Positions 34,561-44,097 of a stretch of 64,000 nucleotides of DNA are shown piece by piece. A program made the translations under genes and the position numbers. The notes under the pieces were generated by a model that was not told the origin of the DNA, made no database searches, and saw only the letters and a list, made by a program, of their open reading frames with translations. Source of the stretch: Rhodococcus sp. Leaf278 (lineage in GTDB: Bacteria > Actinomycetota > Actinomycetes > Mycobacteriales > Mycobacteriaceae); contig NZ_LMRR01000042.1 in NCBI RefSeq assembly GCF_001426085.1, positions 150,129-214,128 on the forward strand, in the 5' to 3' direction. Numbering within the stretch: the first letter of the stretch is position 1; each line of letters opens with the position of its first letter.

Positions 34561-37028
34561 TCGGTACCGCTCTCAGCAGATTTCGAGTCATCAGCCTTCG
34601 CGACCTCCGCATGCACTGGGTGCGTTCGCTCGTGTCCGCGGGTGTCGTGGCCGTCGCCGCCGGGCTGCTCATCGCCGTCCTCGGCACCTACGGGTCGTTG
34701 ACCGGATCCGTCGAACGTCTCGCGGTGACGATCGCAGGAAACGCGAGTTACGAAGTCGTCGGTGTCACCGACTCCGGCTTCGACCAGAGCGAACTCGACG
34801 TGGTGCGCTCCGTTCCCGGTGTCGACACAGCGGTTCCCCTGCTGCGCAGCACCGTTCGATCCGACGTCGGAGATCTGACGGTCCTCGGTGTCGACTCGTC
34901 CATCACGGCACTGCAGTCGGACCTGCAGGGCGCGGTCGGCAATGCGGCAGGACTGTTGTCCGATCCTTCCGGTGTACTGGTAGGTGCCGCAACGGGTCTG
35001 AACCAGGGAGACACCGTCACGATCGATGACGTTCCGACGGCGGTGGTCGGCGTGATCGACGGCCCCGGCACGCAACGCATCGGTGGGGGCATGTTCGCGG
35101 TTGCGCTCCTTCCCGCTGCGCAGGCACTCACCGATCGCCCCGATCAGCTCGATTCGATCTTCGTCCTGGGTAACGGCGACACACTGCGGTCCGACCTCGA
35201 CGCCGCACTCGCCGGCCGAGTGTCGGTGATGAGCCCAGACTTCCGGGCCGACCGCGCTAACCAGGCGATGAGTCTGACCCGCAATGCCACGCTCATGGTC
35301 TCGCTCATCGCGTTCGTCGTCGCGGCCTTCCTCGTCTTCAACGTCATGAACATGGCCATCGCGAAGCGTCGACCCACCATCTCTCTTCTTCGCGCCGTCG
35401 GTGGACGCCGCGCGGATATCGTCCGCGACCTGCTGTTCGAGTCCGTACTCGTCGGACTGGTCGGCGGTGCCGTCGGTGTTCCACTCGGAATCGCGATGGG
35501 CCGCATCGCCATCGAGAGCCTTCCACCGTTCCTGTCGCAGGCATTCGACGCTCGAATCGAGTACGTGTTGCCCGGTTTTGCCATTCCCGTGGCGATCGCA
35601 GCGTGCGTACTGGCCTGCGTCGGAGCCTCGGCCGTCGCTGCGGTGCAGGTGTATCGCATCTCGCCGATCGAAGCACTCGCCGTCGGCGGCGGAGAAACGG
35701 CAGACGGACCGCGTCGCGGATTTGTTGCTGCTGCCACCGCGTTCGGCCTCGTCGCCATTGCCGGATCGTTCGTGTTCGCCGTCAACGTCGACGGCCAACT
35801 GACCCTCGGGGCCGGTGCGCTGTTCATGTTCGGCGTCGTTGCGCTGTGCGTCGGGGGGACGGGACCGATCGTGTCGGCCACGGCGGCCGTCCCTCGCCGC
35901 TGGGGTGGTGCCGGCCGGCTGGCCACGGCCACCATCGAACGTGCCCCGCGACGGATCTGGGCAACGGTCATGACGATCGTGATTGCGGTGGGAGTCAGTG
36001 TCGGAGTGTCGGGTTCGTTGACCAACATGACCGACTCGGCGGCCGAATCGCTGTCGTCGTTGGCGAACACCGACCTGTACGTGTCGATGTCCTCGCCCGA
36101 CGCCATACCGTCGGGCCCCATCGTTCCTACGGAGGTGGCAGACGCCGTCCGTTCGACGCCCGGAGTCGCTCGCGTCGTCGAGGGGCAGTGGGCATACGCG
36201 ACGATCGACGGCGAGACGGTATCCATCCAGGGCGTCGCCGACGGCAGCAATGCGGTGACGCTCGCATCGCTCACCGACACCGTGCGTTCCCAGGTGCTCG
36301 CCGGTGACGGTGTGGTGCTGTCCCAGGGATTCGGCAGAACGTTGGGTGTATCGGTGGGCGACTACATCGACCTGCCGACGCCGACGGGCGTGAAGAACGT
36401 GCGAGTGCTGGATCTGGTCCAGTACATCAATGCCGCGGGCGGCACGATGGCAATCTCGTTGGACTCGATGCAGCGTTGGTACGACCGACCCGGCGCGACC
36501 TACCTGGAGATCGGCGTCGACGGAGACGTTGCGGCCGTTGAGGATTCGTTGCGTTCGACACTGCCGCCCGAGGTCTTCGTGTACACCGGCGCTGCCGCAC
36601 TCGAGGGCACCAGCGCTGCCATCCGACAGTCCGGCGCACTGGCCATCGCGTTGCAGTGGATCGTCGCGCTCGTCGCCGCGGTCGCGTTGCTCAACACGTT
36701 GACGCTGTCGGTCCTGGAGCGTCGACGCGAACTCGGCGTACTGCGAGCCATGGGCGGTGGACGGGGAACCCTGGCACGAATGGTGTTGGCGGAGGCACTG
36801 TCGGTCGGCATCGTGGGCGGCGTGCTCGGCCTGATCATCGGCGCGGGTCTGCAGTATCTGAGCACCTTGATCCTCGGGGCCAGCATCGGAATCCCGGTTG
36901 CCTACACCGCCGGTTGGTCGGTGCTGCTGTACGGCCTCGTCGCCCTGGGCCTGTCGCTGCTGGGTTCCGCTCCACCCGCCGTGCACGCCTCGCGACTGAA
37001 CATCGTGGAGGCCATTGCGGCGGACTAG
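34557..37028 (+). CDS. FtsX-like ABC transporter permease with duplicated domain
   Basis: An 823-residue permease made of two FtsX/MacB-like units. An N-terminal membrane segment (VSAGVVAVAAGLLIAVLG) and extracellular MacB_PCD-like domain (residues about 50-230) precede three membrane segments with the FtsX motif FNVMNMAIAKRRPTISLLRA. A second set follows after residue 400, ending in LLNTLTLSVLERRRELGVLR. With the ATPase it forms an exporter of unknown cargo. No MacA-like adaptor is present, as expected for a monoderm-related envelope. It is last in its operon; repeats and a palindrome follow the stop. Confidence 0.9.
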
Positions 37029-37035
37029 GTTGTGG

Positions 37036-37108
37036 GCGGGGCCTCTGGATTCGGCGGGTCTGGCAGGATTCGCGGGGCCTCTGGATTTCGCAAACGCGCG
37101 CGCGTTTG
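37036..37108. repeat. 16-bp direct repeat and 18-bp palindrome after the ABC operon
   Basis: GCGGGGCCTCTGGATT occurs at 37036-37051 and 37072-37087. CAAACGCGCGCGCGTTTG at 37091-37108 is a perfect palindrome that could serve as terminator; GCGCGTTTGT recurs at 37171-37180. Confidence 0.6.
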
Positions 37109-37199
37109 TCAGGTGCGAGCGGAATGGTCAGCGGACAGGTAGCAAGACTGCGCGCGCCTAGCGAATGCGAGCGCGTTTGTGGGAGGGAAGGGTTGTCGG

Positions 37200-37826
37200 A
37201 TGGCCACATTCAGCGTCGAGGTCGAGGATTACGACGTCGAGCGGCTGCGCGACTGCGTGGGAGGTCCCGAGTGGGAGCTACAGCCCGAACGTGCCGCGGT
37301 TCTGATCCACGACATGCAGCCGTACTACCTCAACGTGCTCGACGACTCTGTCCGCTCGAAAGTGTTTGCGGCGGCATCGGAGGTGGTCGCGTGGGCGCGG
37401 TCGAGTGGGGTACCCATTCTGGCCAGTGCTCCACGAGCGGCGAGTGACGTCGCCCAGCGGGGACTGCTGGGACCGATGTGGGGGTTGGGCCCAAACGCCG
37501 AGGAGGTAGCGATCACCGAGCCGGACTTCGTTCCGATCGCAAAGCGAAGTTACAGCGCCTTCTACGCCACCGATCTGGAGGTCGAACTGCGCCGACGCGG
37601 CCGTGACCAGCTCATCATCGTGGGCGTGTTCGCGTCGGCGGGAATTTTGGCGACGACGTTCGACGCTTTCGCCCGCGATATTGAGTGCTTCGTCGGCGTC
37701 GAAGCGATTGCCGATTACACCGCTCACCAGCACCGCACCGCATTGAAGCTGATTGCGTCACTGACCGGTCGAGTGGCGTCGATCCAGAACCTGCTTCCCG
37801 ATCCGCGGGGTGGGCCGCTAGACTAG
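37200..37826 (+). CDS. Isochorismatase-fold hydrolase (PhzD/EntB-like)
   Basis: A 208-residue isochorismatase-family protein. The catalytic Asp lies in AVLIHDMQPYYL, the Lys in FVPIAKRSYSAFYATDLE, and the loop VGVFASAGILATTFDAFARD corresponds to the GVYAHxG(C/V)L segment. As in isochorismatases and PhzD, there is no nucleophilic Cys; so it is probably a vinyl-ether hydrolase rather than a nicotinamidase-type amidase. The ATG at 37200 (MATFSVEVEDYDV) has GGAGGGAAGGG upstream and is preferred to a GTG at 37179. No siderophore or phenazine cluster is in the window, so the substrate is uncertain. Confidence 0.82.
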   Translation: MATFSVEVEDYDVERLRDCVGGPEWELQPERAAVLIHDMQPYYLNVLDDSVRSKVFAAASEVVAWARSSGVPILASAPRAASDVAQRGLLGPMWGLGPNAEEVAITEPDFVPIAKRSYSAFYATDLEVELRRRGRDQLIIVGVFASAGILATTFDAFARDIECFVGVEAIADYTAHQHRTALKLIASLTGRVASIQNLLPDPRGGPLD

Positions 37827-37941
37827 CGAGCGCGATGTGGGTCGGCTGTGCACTCTGGCAGCAAACCTATCCGCAACCGATTGTTCCGAAGATCGAAAAG
37901 TGTTGCGGTGCAGCAGTTTACGACCAACAGAACAGTTGCCA

Positions 37942-38017
37942 GCCTTCGTAGCTCAGGGGATAGAGCAACCCTCTCCTAAAGGGTAGGTCGCAGGTTCGAA
38001 TCCTGCCGAGGGCACCA
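37942..38017 (+). tRNA. tRNA-Arg (anticodon CCU)
   Basis: The cloverleaf is complete. The acceptor pairs GCCTTCG with CGAGGGC (one G-U pair), the D stem is GCTC/GAGC, and the anticodon stem ACCCT/AGGGT encloses CTCCTAA with anticodon CCT. The T arm is GCAGG-TTCGAAT-CCTGC, the discriminator is A, and CCA is encoded. It reads AGG codons. Confidence 0.95.
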
Positions 38018-38091
38018 CAGAGCCCGCAAGACTGCTGTGATGCCCGGATGCGGCACTTGCGAAGGCGAGCGTATGGCGAAATAGTGCAGGT

Positions 38092-38850
38092 GTGGACCAC
38101 TCCCCTGACGAGAATGCGCCACTCGTCCACGTGAACCACAAGAGTTTCCCGCGCTTCACCGACTCGCCACTGCCTACACCCACCGTGGGCGACGTCGCGT
38201 TGGCCTTCGTCAGCGGGTTCGGGGGAACGGCGATCGGCGGACTGATCGGGGCCGTGGCGGGGTTCATGATCGGAGGGGTCGCCGAGGCAGCTTTGCTCGC
38301 CATAATTCTGGCCGGCATTATCGGATGCGCCGGCCTCTATTTCGCTTTGATTCGTCGACGTCGATGGTCGTTGTCGGACTTGGGCTTTCGATCCCCCGCG
38401 CACAGCCTCCTCCATCTTCTGTGGCAGGTTCCGCTCCTGATGCTCCTCGCTGTGCTGGCCACGGCCGGAATTGGCGCACTCCTCGACGTCGCACCGGACG
38501 ACAACCAGAACGCGATAGTGAAAGACGCCGTCGAAATCGGACCGGCCTCGATCGCCGCGATACTCGTGTTGATTGCGGGCGTCGTTCCCTTGATAGAGGA
38601 GATAGTGTTTCGCAGGATCCTGCTCGATTGGCTCAGGTCCAAGATGCCGACAGCGGTCAGTGCTGCGCTCGTCACCGTCGTCTTCGCACTGTGCCACATT
38701 GCACCGCCGGCGATGCTGTACATCCTCTTCCTGGGCACCGGCCTTGTTGCACTACGTCTCTGGTACCGATCGCTCTGGGCTCCGCTGATTTTGCACGCAT
38801 TCAACAACGCCGTTGTCAGCTCCATCGCCATCGCAGTAGTGCTCACCTGA
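38092..38850 (+). CDS. CPBP-family intramembrane metalloprotease
   Basis: A 252-residue Abi/CAAX-type (CPBP) protein with about six or seven membrane segments. The glutamate motif LIEEIVFRRILL (EExxxR), the FALCHIAPP segment with the first His and HAFNNAV with the second are all intact, so an active glutamic-type membrane protease is plausible. Members process lipoproteins, signals or bacteriocin-immunity targets. The GTG at 38092 is used. It lies 74 bp downstream of tRNA-Arg and upstream of the HNH gene in the same direction; I see no partner. Confidence 0.88.
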   Translation: MDHSPDENAPLVHVNHKSFPRFTDSPLPTPTVGDVALAFVSGFGGTAIGGLIGAVAGFMIGGVAEAALLAIILAGIIGCAGLYFALIRRRRWSLSDLGFRSPAHSLLHLLWQVPLLMLLAVLATAGIGALLDVAPDDNQNAIVKDAVEIGPASIAAILVLIAGVVPLIEEIVFRRILLDWLRSKMPTAVSAALVTVVFALCHIAPPAMLYILFLGTGLVALRLWYRSLWAPLILHAFNNAVVSSIAIAVVLT

Positions 38851-38893
38851 CCTCCGAAGCAGGTCTTGCGTACCATCGAATTCACCCGTACTA

Positions 38894-38909
38894 TCGAACA
38901 TGCATTCGA
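38894..38909. promoter_or_regulatory. LexA/SOS box
   Basis: TCGAACATGCATTCGA matches the mycobacterial SOS consensus TCGAAC-N4-GTTCGA in 11 of 12 positions. It lies 17 bp upstream of the preferred HNH gene start. Confidence 0.75.
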
Positions 38910-38926
38910 GTACTGGGGAGGAACTC

Positions 38927-40282
38927 GTGGTCACAGCTTTGAAAAATTTGCCGCTGACACCTGATGAGGTGTTGCGTTTCGTCGCACGTCTTCAGGCGTC
39001 CGATGTCGTTGTCGACGCAGCAGCAGGCATCGATTTGATCTCCGCTCTCGAGACGGTCAAGTGCGTCAGCGTGGCAACGCAAGCCGTGGTGACCGATGCC
39101 GTCGCAACAGCCATCAGCAACGAACGCAAAGAGCTCGGCAAACCGAAAGCTCAGTGGCGCAGCGGGATTGCGTCACAGATCGGCCTGGCCCGACGCGAAT
39201 CGCCGAACCGTGGCGGCACTCACCTCGGACTCGCACGCGCGCTGGTGCACGAAATGCCGCACACTCTCGCGCGCCTGAAAGCCGGCGAACTCAACGAGTG
39301 GCGGGTCATGATTCTTGCTCGCGAGACGGCGTGCCTCACCGTCGACGATCGCCGCACCATCGACGAACGATTGTGCGCAGACCCCGCGACATTGGCCGGT
39401 GCCGGCGACCGCACCATCGAGGGTCGCGCTCGCGCACTTGCCAACGAACTCGACGCCGCCTCCCAGGTGAAGCGGCGTGCGAAGGCATACGCAGCTCGGC
39501 GCACCAGCACCCGCCCCGCACCCGAATCCATGGGTTTCTTCACCGTCCTCACATCGATGGAGAAGTCCGTCTGCATGTGGGCCACGCTGCGACGAGATGC
39601 CGACACCATCATCAACTCGGGCGGCGACACACGCACGCGCGACCAGATCATGGCCGACCTCGTGTTCGAGCGGGTCACCGGCGCGTCAGCAGCCCAAGGC
39701 CCGCCAGTGACCGTCGACATCGTCATCTCCGATTCGACGCTGCTCGCCGGCGGTGACACGTCCGCATATCTGCACGGCTACGGCGAAATCCCGTCCGATG
39801 TCGCACGGCAACTGATTCGAGACGCGCTCGACGACGCACAAGGCAATGAGACGCACGTCGCATTACGTCGCCTCTATGCCCATCCGAAATCCGGAGCGCT
39901 GACGGCAGTGGAGTCCATTTCGCGAGGTTTTCCCACCGCGTTGGGACGCCTCATCGACCTCCGAGATCGCACCTGCCGCACCCCGTGGTGCGACGCGCCG
40001 ATCCGACACCACGATCACATCCGGCCACACTCCGCGGGTGGTAAAACCAGCGCCGAGAACGGCGCAGGCCTTTGTGCCGCATGCAATTACGCGAAAGAAG
40101 GGGAAGGCTGGACGGCCGAAGCGCGGCGAGACAAACGCAACGCGCGACATCGGTACAGGCTCATCTCACCCACCGGCCACACCTATGACTCGAGTGCCCC
40201 GCCCATGCCGGTGGTCGAGCTCTACAACTCGCGAATCGAGAACGTGATGATCACGGGTCTCTTCGACGACGGCGCCGCGTGA
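38927..40282 (+). CDS. DUF222/HNH endonuclease (13E12-repeat family)
   Basis: A 451-residue protein with an N-terminal helical DUF222 domain and a C-terminal HNH nuclease (CRTPWCDAPIRHHDHIRPHSAG, then GLCAACNYAKE). This is the actinobacterial 13E12 family, several members of which are in the LexA regulon of M. tuberculosis. The GTG at 38927 is favoured by GGGGAGG at 38915-38921; the upstream ATG at 38900 would start inside the SOS box. With LexA control the nuclease would appear after DNA damage. Such genes are commonly multi-copy and possibly mobile. Confidence 0.88.
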   Translation: MVTALKNLPLTPDEVLRFVARLQASDVVVDAAAGIDLISALETVKCVSVATQAVVTDAVATAISNERKELGKPKAQWRSGIASQIGLARRESPNRGGTHLGLARALVHEMPHTLARLKAGELNEWRVMILARETACLTVDDRRTIDERLCADPATLAGAGDRTIEGRARALANELDAASQVKRRAKAYAARRTSTRPAPESMGFFTVLTSMEKSVCMWATLRRDADTIINSGGDTRTRDQIMADLVFERVTGASAAQGPPVTVDIVISDSTLLAGGDTSAYLHGYGEIPSDVARQLIRDALDDAQGNETHVALRRLYAHPKSGALTAVESISRGFPTALGRLIDLRDRTCRTPWCDAPIRHHDHIRPHSAGGKTSAENGAGLCAACNYAKEGEGWTAEARRDKRNARHRYRLISPTGHTYDSSAPPMPVVELYNSRIENVMITGLFDDGAA

Positions 40283-40504
40283 CGAACCTGCGCGGGAAGA
40301 GACCGAGCCACAACTCGGTTACACTCGGTGACGACGCGCGTAGCTGCACGTCAGACGTCGTGGAATGCTCCCGAATCACCATGTGCACCCCGCACAGGCT
40401 TCTCTTACGGCGATCGAAACTGCCCACCGGCAGTCTCGCCACCTTGCATCTCGGCCCAAGGCCCGCAGGTGCAACACCCTGCCCGAAAGGCACTTTTCAT
40501 CACT
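40283..40504 (+). promoter_or_regulatory. Promoter and long leader of the DEAD-box helicase gene
   Basis: The 222-bp stretch has no convincing ORF. A possible -10 box TACACT lies at about 40319-40324, which would give a leader of about 175 nt, and GAAAGG sits upstream of the ATG. Long leaders are usual for cold-inducible RNA helicases; this is inference. Confidence 0.4.
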
Positions 40505-41908
40505 ATGACGACCCCACAAACATTTGCTGCACTCGGTGTACCCCAGGCCATCGCGGATGTACTCGCGAGCCAGGGCAAGACCGAAGCCTTCCCCATCCAG
40601 GCCGATACGCTCCCCGACACACTGCAGGGACGCGACGTGCTCGGACGCGGAAAGACCGGCAGCGGAAAGACACTCGCCTTCGCGATCCCGATGGTCGCTC
40701 GGCTCGCAGGCCAGCTTCCCGGCAATCGCAAGCCCGGCCGCCCGCGTGGCCTGATTCTCGCTCCGACGCGTGAGCTCGCCACCCAGATCGCCGTCGCAAT
40801 CGAGCCCCTCGCCGCCGCGTACTCGCTGAAGGTCACCACGATCTTCGGTGGTGTGTCGCAGGTTCGCCAGGTCTCCGCGCTCAAGGGTGGAGTCGACATC
40901 GTCGTCGCCTGCCCCGGTCGCCTCGAAGACCTGATGAAGCAGCGCCACCTCACGCTCGACGGCGTTCAGATCACCGTCCTCGACGAGGCCGATCACATGG
41001 CCGATCTGGGCTTCCTGCCTGTCGTCACCCGCATCCTCGCCGCCACCCCGGACAAGGGTCAGCGCATGCTGTTCTCGGCGACCCTGGACAACGGCGTCGA
41101 CAAGCTGGTCAAGCGCTTCCTGCACAACCAGATCACGCACTCCGTCGACGAGGCCACCTCCCACGTCGAGGCCATGACGCACAGCGTCTTCGAGGTCGAC
41201 GGCGTCGAAGCCAAGAAGAAGCTAGTCCATCAGCTCGCCTCGGGCACCGGACGACGCATCCTGTTCATGCGCACCAAGCACCAGGCCCGCAAGCTGGCCA
41301 AGCAGCTCACCGACGCCGGAATCCCGTCTGTCGACCTGCACGGCAACCTCTCGCAGGCCGCACGTGACCGCAACCTCGCAGCCTTCTCCTCCGGCCAGGC
41401 TCGCGTTCTCGTCGCCACCGACGTCGCGGCCCGCGGCGTCCACGTCGACGACGTTCAGCTCGTCGTCCACGTCGATCCCCCGGCCGAGCACAAGGCGTAC
41501 CTGCACCGCTCCGGCCGCACGGCGCGCGCCGGCAGCGCTGGCGACGTCGTGACCGTCGTCCTGCCCGAGCAGCGCAAGGACACCGCAGTGCTGCTGCGCA
41601 AGGCCGATATCAAGGTCACCCCGATCCGCGTCACCGCCGATTCGCCCGCAGTGGCGAACCTCGTCGGCGAGCAGGCCCGCTACGTCGAGCCTGCACCGCG
41701 AGTCGAGCAGGCCCCCGCCCGCACCGGAGCCCCGCGCAACAGCAACGCTCGCCGCGGCGGCCCGGCCCGTTCGGGTGGTCAGCCGCGCAGTGGTGGTCAG
41801 CCGCGCAGTGGTGGCGGACAGCCCCGTTCCGGTGGACAGCCGCGTAGCGGTGGCGGCGGCCACAGCCGTCGTGCAGCAGGACCGGCTACGAGCCAGCGCA
41901 GCCGCTGA
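40505..41908 (+). CDS. DEAD-box ATP-dependent RNA helicase
   Basis: A 467-residue DEAD-box helicase for RNA unwinding in ribosome assembly or decay. The Q motif (TFAALGVPQAIADVLASQGKTEAFPIQ region), Walker A GKTGSGKT, PTRELATQI, DEAD in VLDEADHMADLGF, SAT in LFSATLDN, ARGVHVDDV and HRSGRTARAG are all present. Walker A begins GRGKT where most members have ARAQT. The tail is basic and rich in SGGQPR repeats, likely an RNA-binding disordered end. The ATG at 40505 is chosen; the longer frame would be non-coding leader. A strong terminator follows. Confidence 0.93.
   Translation: MTTPQTFAALGVPQAIADVLASQGKTEAFPIQADTLPDTLQGRDVLGRGKTGSGKTLAFAIPMVARLAGQLPGNRKPGRPRGLILAPTRELATQIAVAIEPLAAAYSLKVTTIFGGVSQVRQVSALKGGVDIVVACPGRLEDLMKQRHLTLDGVQITVLDEADHMADLGFLPVVTRILAATPDKGQRMLFSATLDNGVDKLVKRFLHNQITHSVDEATSHVEAMTHSVFEVDGVEAKKKLVHQLASGTGRRILFMRTKHQARKLAKQLTDAGIPSVDLHGNLSQAARDRNLAAFSSGQARVLVATDVAARGVHVDDVQLVVHVDPPAEHKAYLHRSGRTARAGSAGDVVTVVLPEQRKDTAVLLRKADIKVTPIRVTADSPAVANLVGEQARYVEPAPRVEQAPARTGAPRNSNARRGGPARSGGQPRSGGQPRSGGGQPRSGGQPRSGGGGHSRRAAGPATSQRSR
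41770..41865 (+). repeat. SGGQPR-coding tandem repeat in the helicase tail
   Basis: About five units of a Ser-Gly-Gly-Gln-Pro-Arg motif, with near-identical DNA (AGTGGTGGTCAGCCGCGC repeated), encode an RGG-like disordered tail. Confidence 0.8.
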
Positions 41909-41920
41909 TCTCGGCCTGAG

Positions 41921-41960
41921 CGCGGAAAGCCCTTTTTACGAGGGCTTTCCGCGCTTTTCT
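41921..41960 (+). terminator. Strong intrinsic terminator of the helicase gene
   Basis: CGCGGAAAGCCCT and AGGGCTTTCCGCG pair perfectly over 13 bp with a 7-nt loop, and CTTTTCT follows. Confidence 0.92.
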
Positions 41961-42063
41961 GTTCTCACGCTCACCGCCGCAGCAACCGCACAAAGGCCGG
42001 CCGGCCCGAACCACGGACGTCGCGCCGAACGGTGGGTCTCGGTCGAGCTGGCACACTGGAGCG

Positions 42064-44097
42064 GTGACCGTCAGTTCTTCTCGCACTCCGAAGTCAGGGC
42101 CCCTCGGTCCTCAGGAATTGGCGACCGCCGCGGTCATGAGCAGCTTCACAGTCGCATTGACGGTGATCGGTGTGCTCGTGCCGATGGCAGCGATTCTTCA
42201 GGTCGTCGCGGCCGTTCCGATGTCGGTGGTCGCACTTCGATATCGGACCCGCGCGCTTCTCACCGCTGCAGTAGCAGGCACCCTCGTCGGATTCGTCGCT
42301 GCCGGTACACAGACGGCACTCACCGTGGCCAGCGCGGCGCTGTTGGGCGGCCTGGTCGGGCGAGCGAAGCGCAAGAAGCAAGGCCTGTTCGGTGTGCTGG
42401 TCACCTCGATGGTCGTCGGGCCCGCACTGGGAGCCCTCACGGTGTTGCTCTTGCTGATCCTCGTTCCGCTACGAACGTTGTTCCTCGACACCCTTCGCAA
42501 CACCCTCGAGGGCGTGTCCAGGTTGCTCGAGCGCACGTCGGCCTTGCAGGGTGCCGCCGATGTGCTCCGCAGCAGCTCCACCGCGGTGCTCGACAACTGG
42601 TGGTGGTGGGTCGGCGGTTCCATCGCGTTCGGGATCGTCACCGGAACACTGTTCGCCTGGCTGATCCTCACCGCCATCCTCGACCGTCTCTCCACCATCC
42701 CCACCCCCGAAGCTCTTGTCTCGAGCACCGACGACGACGAGATCGGGCCATTGCCGGTCACCCTCGCCTCGGTCGGTTATCGGTACCCGGGAAGCGCCAC
42801 AGCTGCGTTGACCGGAGTCGACCTACACATCGAACACGGTGAATTCGTCGCGATCGTCGGCCACAACGGCTCCGGCAAATCGACCCTGACGAGGATCATC
42901 GCCGGCCTGGAACCGTCGGAAGGCACCGTCAGCAGGCCCGGCGCAACCGGTCTCGGCCGATACGGTGGCACCGCCATGGTCCTGCAGCGACCCGAGAGCC
43001 AGATCCTCGGTACCCGCGTCGCCGACGACGTGGTGTGGGGTCTACCGCCCGGCGACTCCCGGCCCGACGTCGAGGCACTGCTCGTCGAGGTGGGTCTCGG
43101 CGGCATGGGTGCCCGTGACACCGCATCCCTGTCCGGTGGCGAGATGCAGCGCCTCGCCGTGGCCGCAGCCCTGGCACGCCGTCCTGCCCTGCTCATCGCC
43201 GATGAAGCAACCGCCATGATCGACGCGTCCGGACGCGAGCATCTGGTCTCACTCCTCGCCGAACTACCTCGCAGACATGGCATGTCGGTCGTGCTCGTCA
43301 CCCATCATGTTTCAGAAACCGTTGCCGCAGATCGCGTGGTGCACTTGCACGAGGGGTATCAGGTGCAGCACGACTCGGCGTGGATGCAACCGAGTACCGT
43401 CAATTCTGCTGTACTGCATGATAATTCGAGCCAGCGTCTACTCGAAGTGGTCGACGTTCAACACACCTACAACCGTCGCACTCCCTGGGCTCAGGTCGCA
43501 CTGAACGGGATCGACATCACTGTCAAGCGTGGTGAAGGAGTTCTCGTTCTCGGCGGAAACGGTTCGGGCAAGTCCACTCTGGCCTGGATCATGGCCGGAC
43601 TCACCGGCCCGACGAAGGGCACCGCGCAACTCGACGGCAAGGCCATGACCACACGGGTAGGCGACGTCGGACTGGCATTTCAGCATTCTCGCCTGCAGTT
43701 GCAGCGCCGCACCGTCTCCGAGGACATCGCCGCCGCAGCCGGGCCCGAAACAGGTTCTGCCACTGTCTCGTCCGCCATGGATGCGGTCGGACTCGACAGG
43801 TCTTTGGCTGCCCGCGACATCGATTCGCTCAGCGGTGGGCAGATGCGACGCGTCGTGCTGGCCGGGCTCATTGCGCGCCGGCCACGCGTGCTCGTTCTCG
43901 ATGAGCCCCTGGCCGGTCTCGATCCACCCGGACGCGACGACATCATCGGCGTACTCGCCGGACTGCGTGAACGCGGCGTCGCGATCGTGGTGATCTCACA
44001 CGATGTGGATGGCATGGACACCGTCTGCAGCCGCACCATCACGATGTCCGACGGCCACATCGTCTCCGATTCGATCCTGGGGAGGGTGCCCTCGTGA
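42064..44097 (+). CDS. ECF transporter: substrate-binding membrane domain fused to two ATPases
   Basis: A 677-residue fusion resembling M. tuberculosis Rv2326c. Residues 1 to about 215 form a membrane S-component-like domain (six or so segments, ending near FAWLILTAILDRL). The first ATPase has Walker A GHNGSGKST, signature LSGGEMQRLAVAAAL and Walker B LLIADEATAMID. The second has GGNGSGKST, LSGGQMRRVVLAGL and VLVLDEPLAGLDP. Together with the EcfT gene, which overlaps by 4 bp, it makes a complete energy-coupling-factor vitamin or metal transporter. The substrate is unknown because no riboswitch or biosynthesis gene is adjacent. The start is GTG at 42064. Confidence 0.9.
   Translation: MTVSSSRTPKSGPLGPQELATAAVMSSFTVALTVIGVLVPMAAILQVVAAVPMSVVALRYRTRALLTAAVAGTLVGFVAAGTQTALTVASAALLGGLVGRAKRKKQGLFGVLVTSMVVGPALGALTVLLLLILVPLRTLFLDTLRNTLEGVSRLLERTSALQGAADVLRSSSTAVLDNWWWWVGGSIAFGIVTGTLFAWLILTAILDRLSTIPTPEALVSSTDDDEIGPLPVTLASVGYRYPGSATAALTGVDLHIEHGEFVAIVGHNGSGKSTLTRIIAGLEPSEGTVSRPGATGLGRYGGTAMVLQRPESQILGTRVADDVVWGLPPGDSRPDVEALLVEVGLGGMGARDTASLSGGEMQRLAVAAALARRPALLIADEATAMIDASGREHLVSLLAELPRRHGMSVVLVTHHVSETVAADRVVHLHEGYQVQHDSAWMQPSTVNSAVLHDNSSQRLLEVVDVQHTYNRRTPWAQVALNGIDITVKRGEGVLVLGGNGSGKSTLAWIMAGLTGPTKGTAQLDGKAMTTRVGDVGLAFQHSRLQLQRRTVSEDIAAAAGPETGSATVSSAMDAVGLDRSLAARDIDSLSGGQMRRVVLAGLIARRPRVLVLDEPLAGLDPPGRDDIIGVLAGLRERGVAIVVISHDVDGMDTVCSRTITMSDGHIVSDSILGRVPS

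Noticed and set aside
37942..40282. Genomic island integrated at tRNA-Arg
   Set aside because: No integrase, no direct repeat of the tRNA 3' end downstream, and only two ordinary-looking genes before core genes resume.
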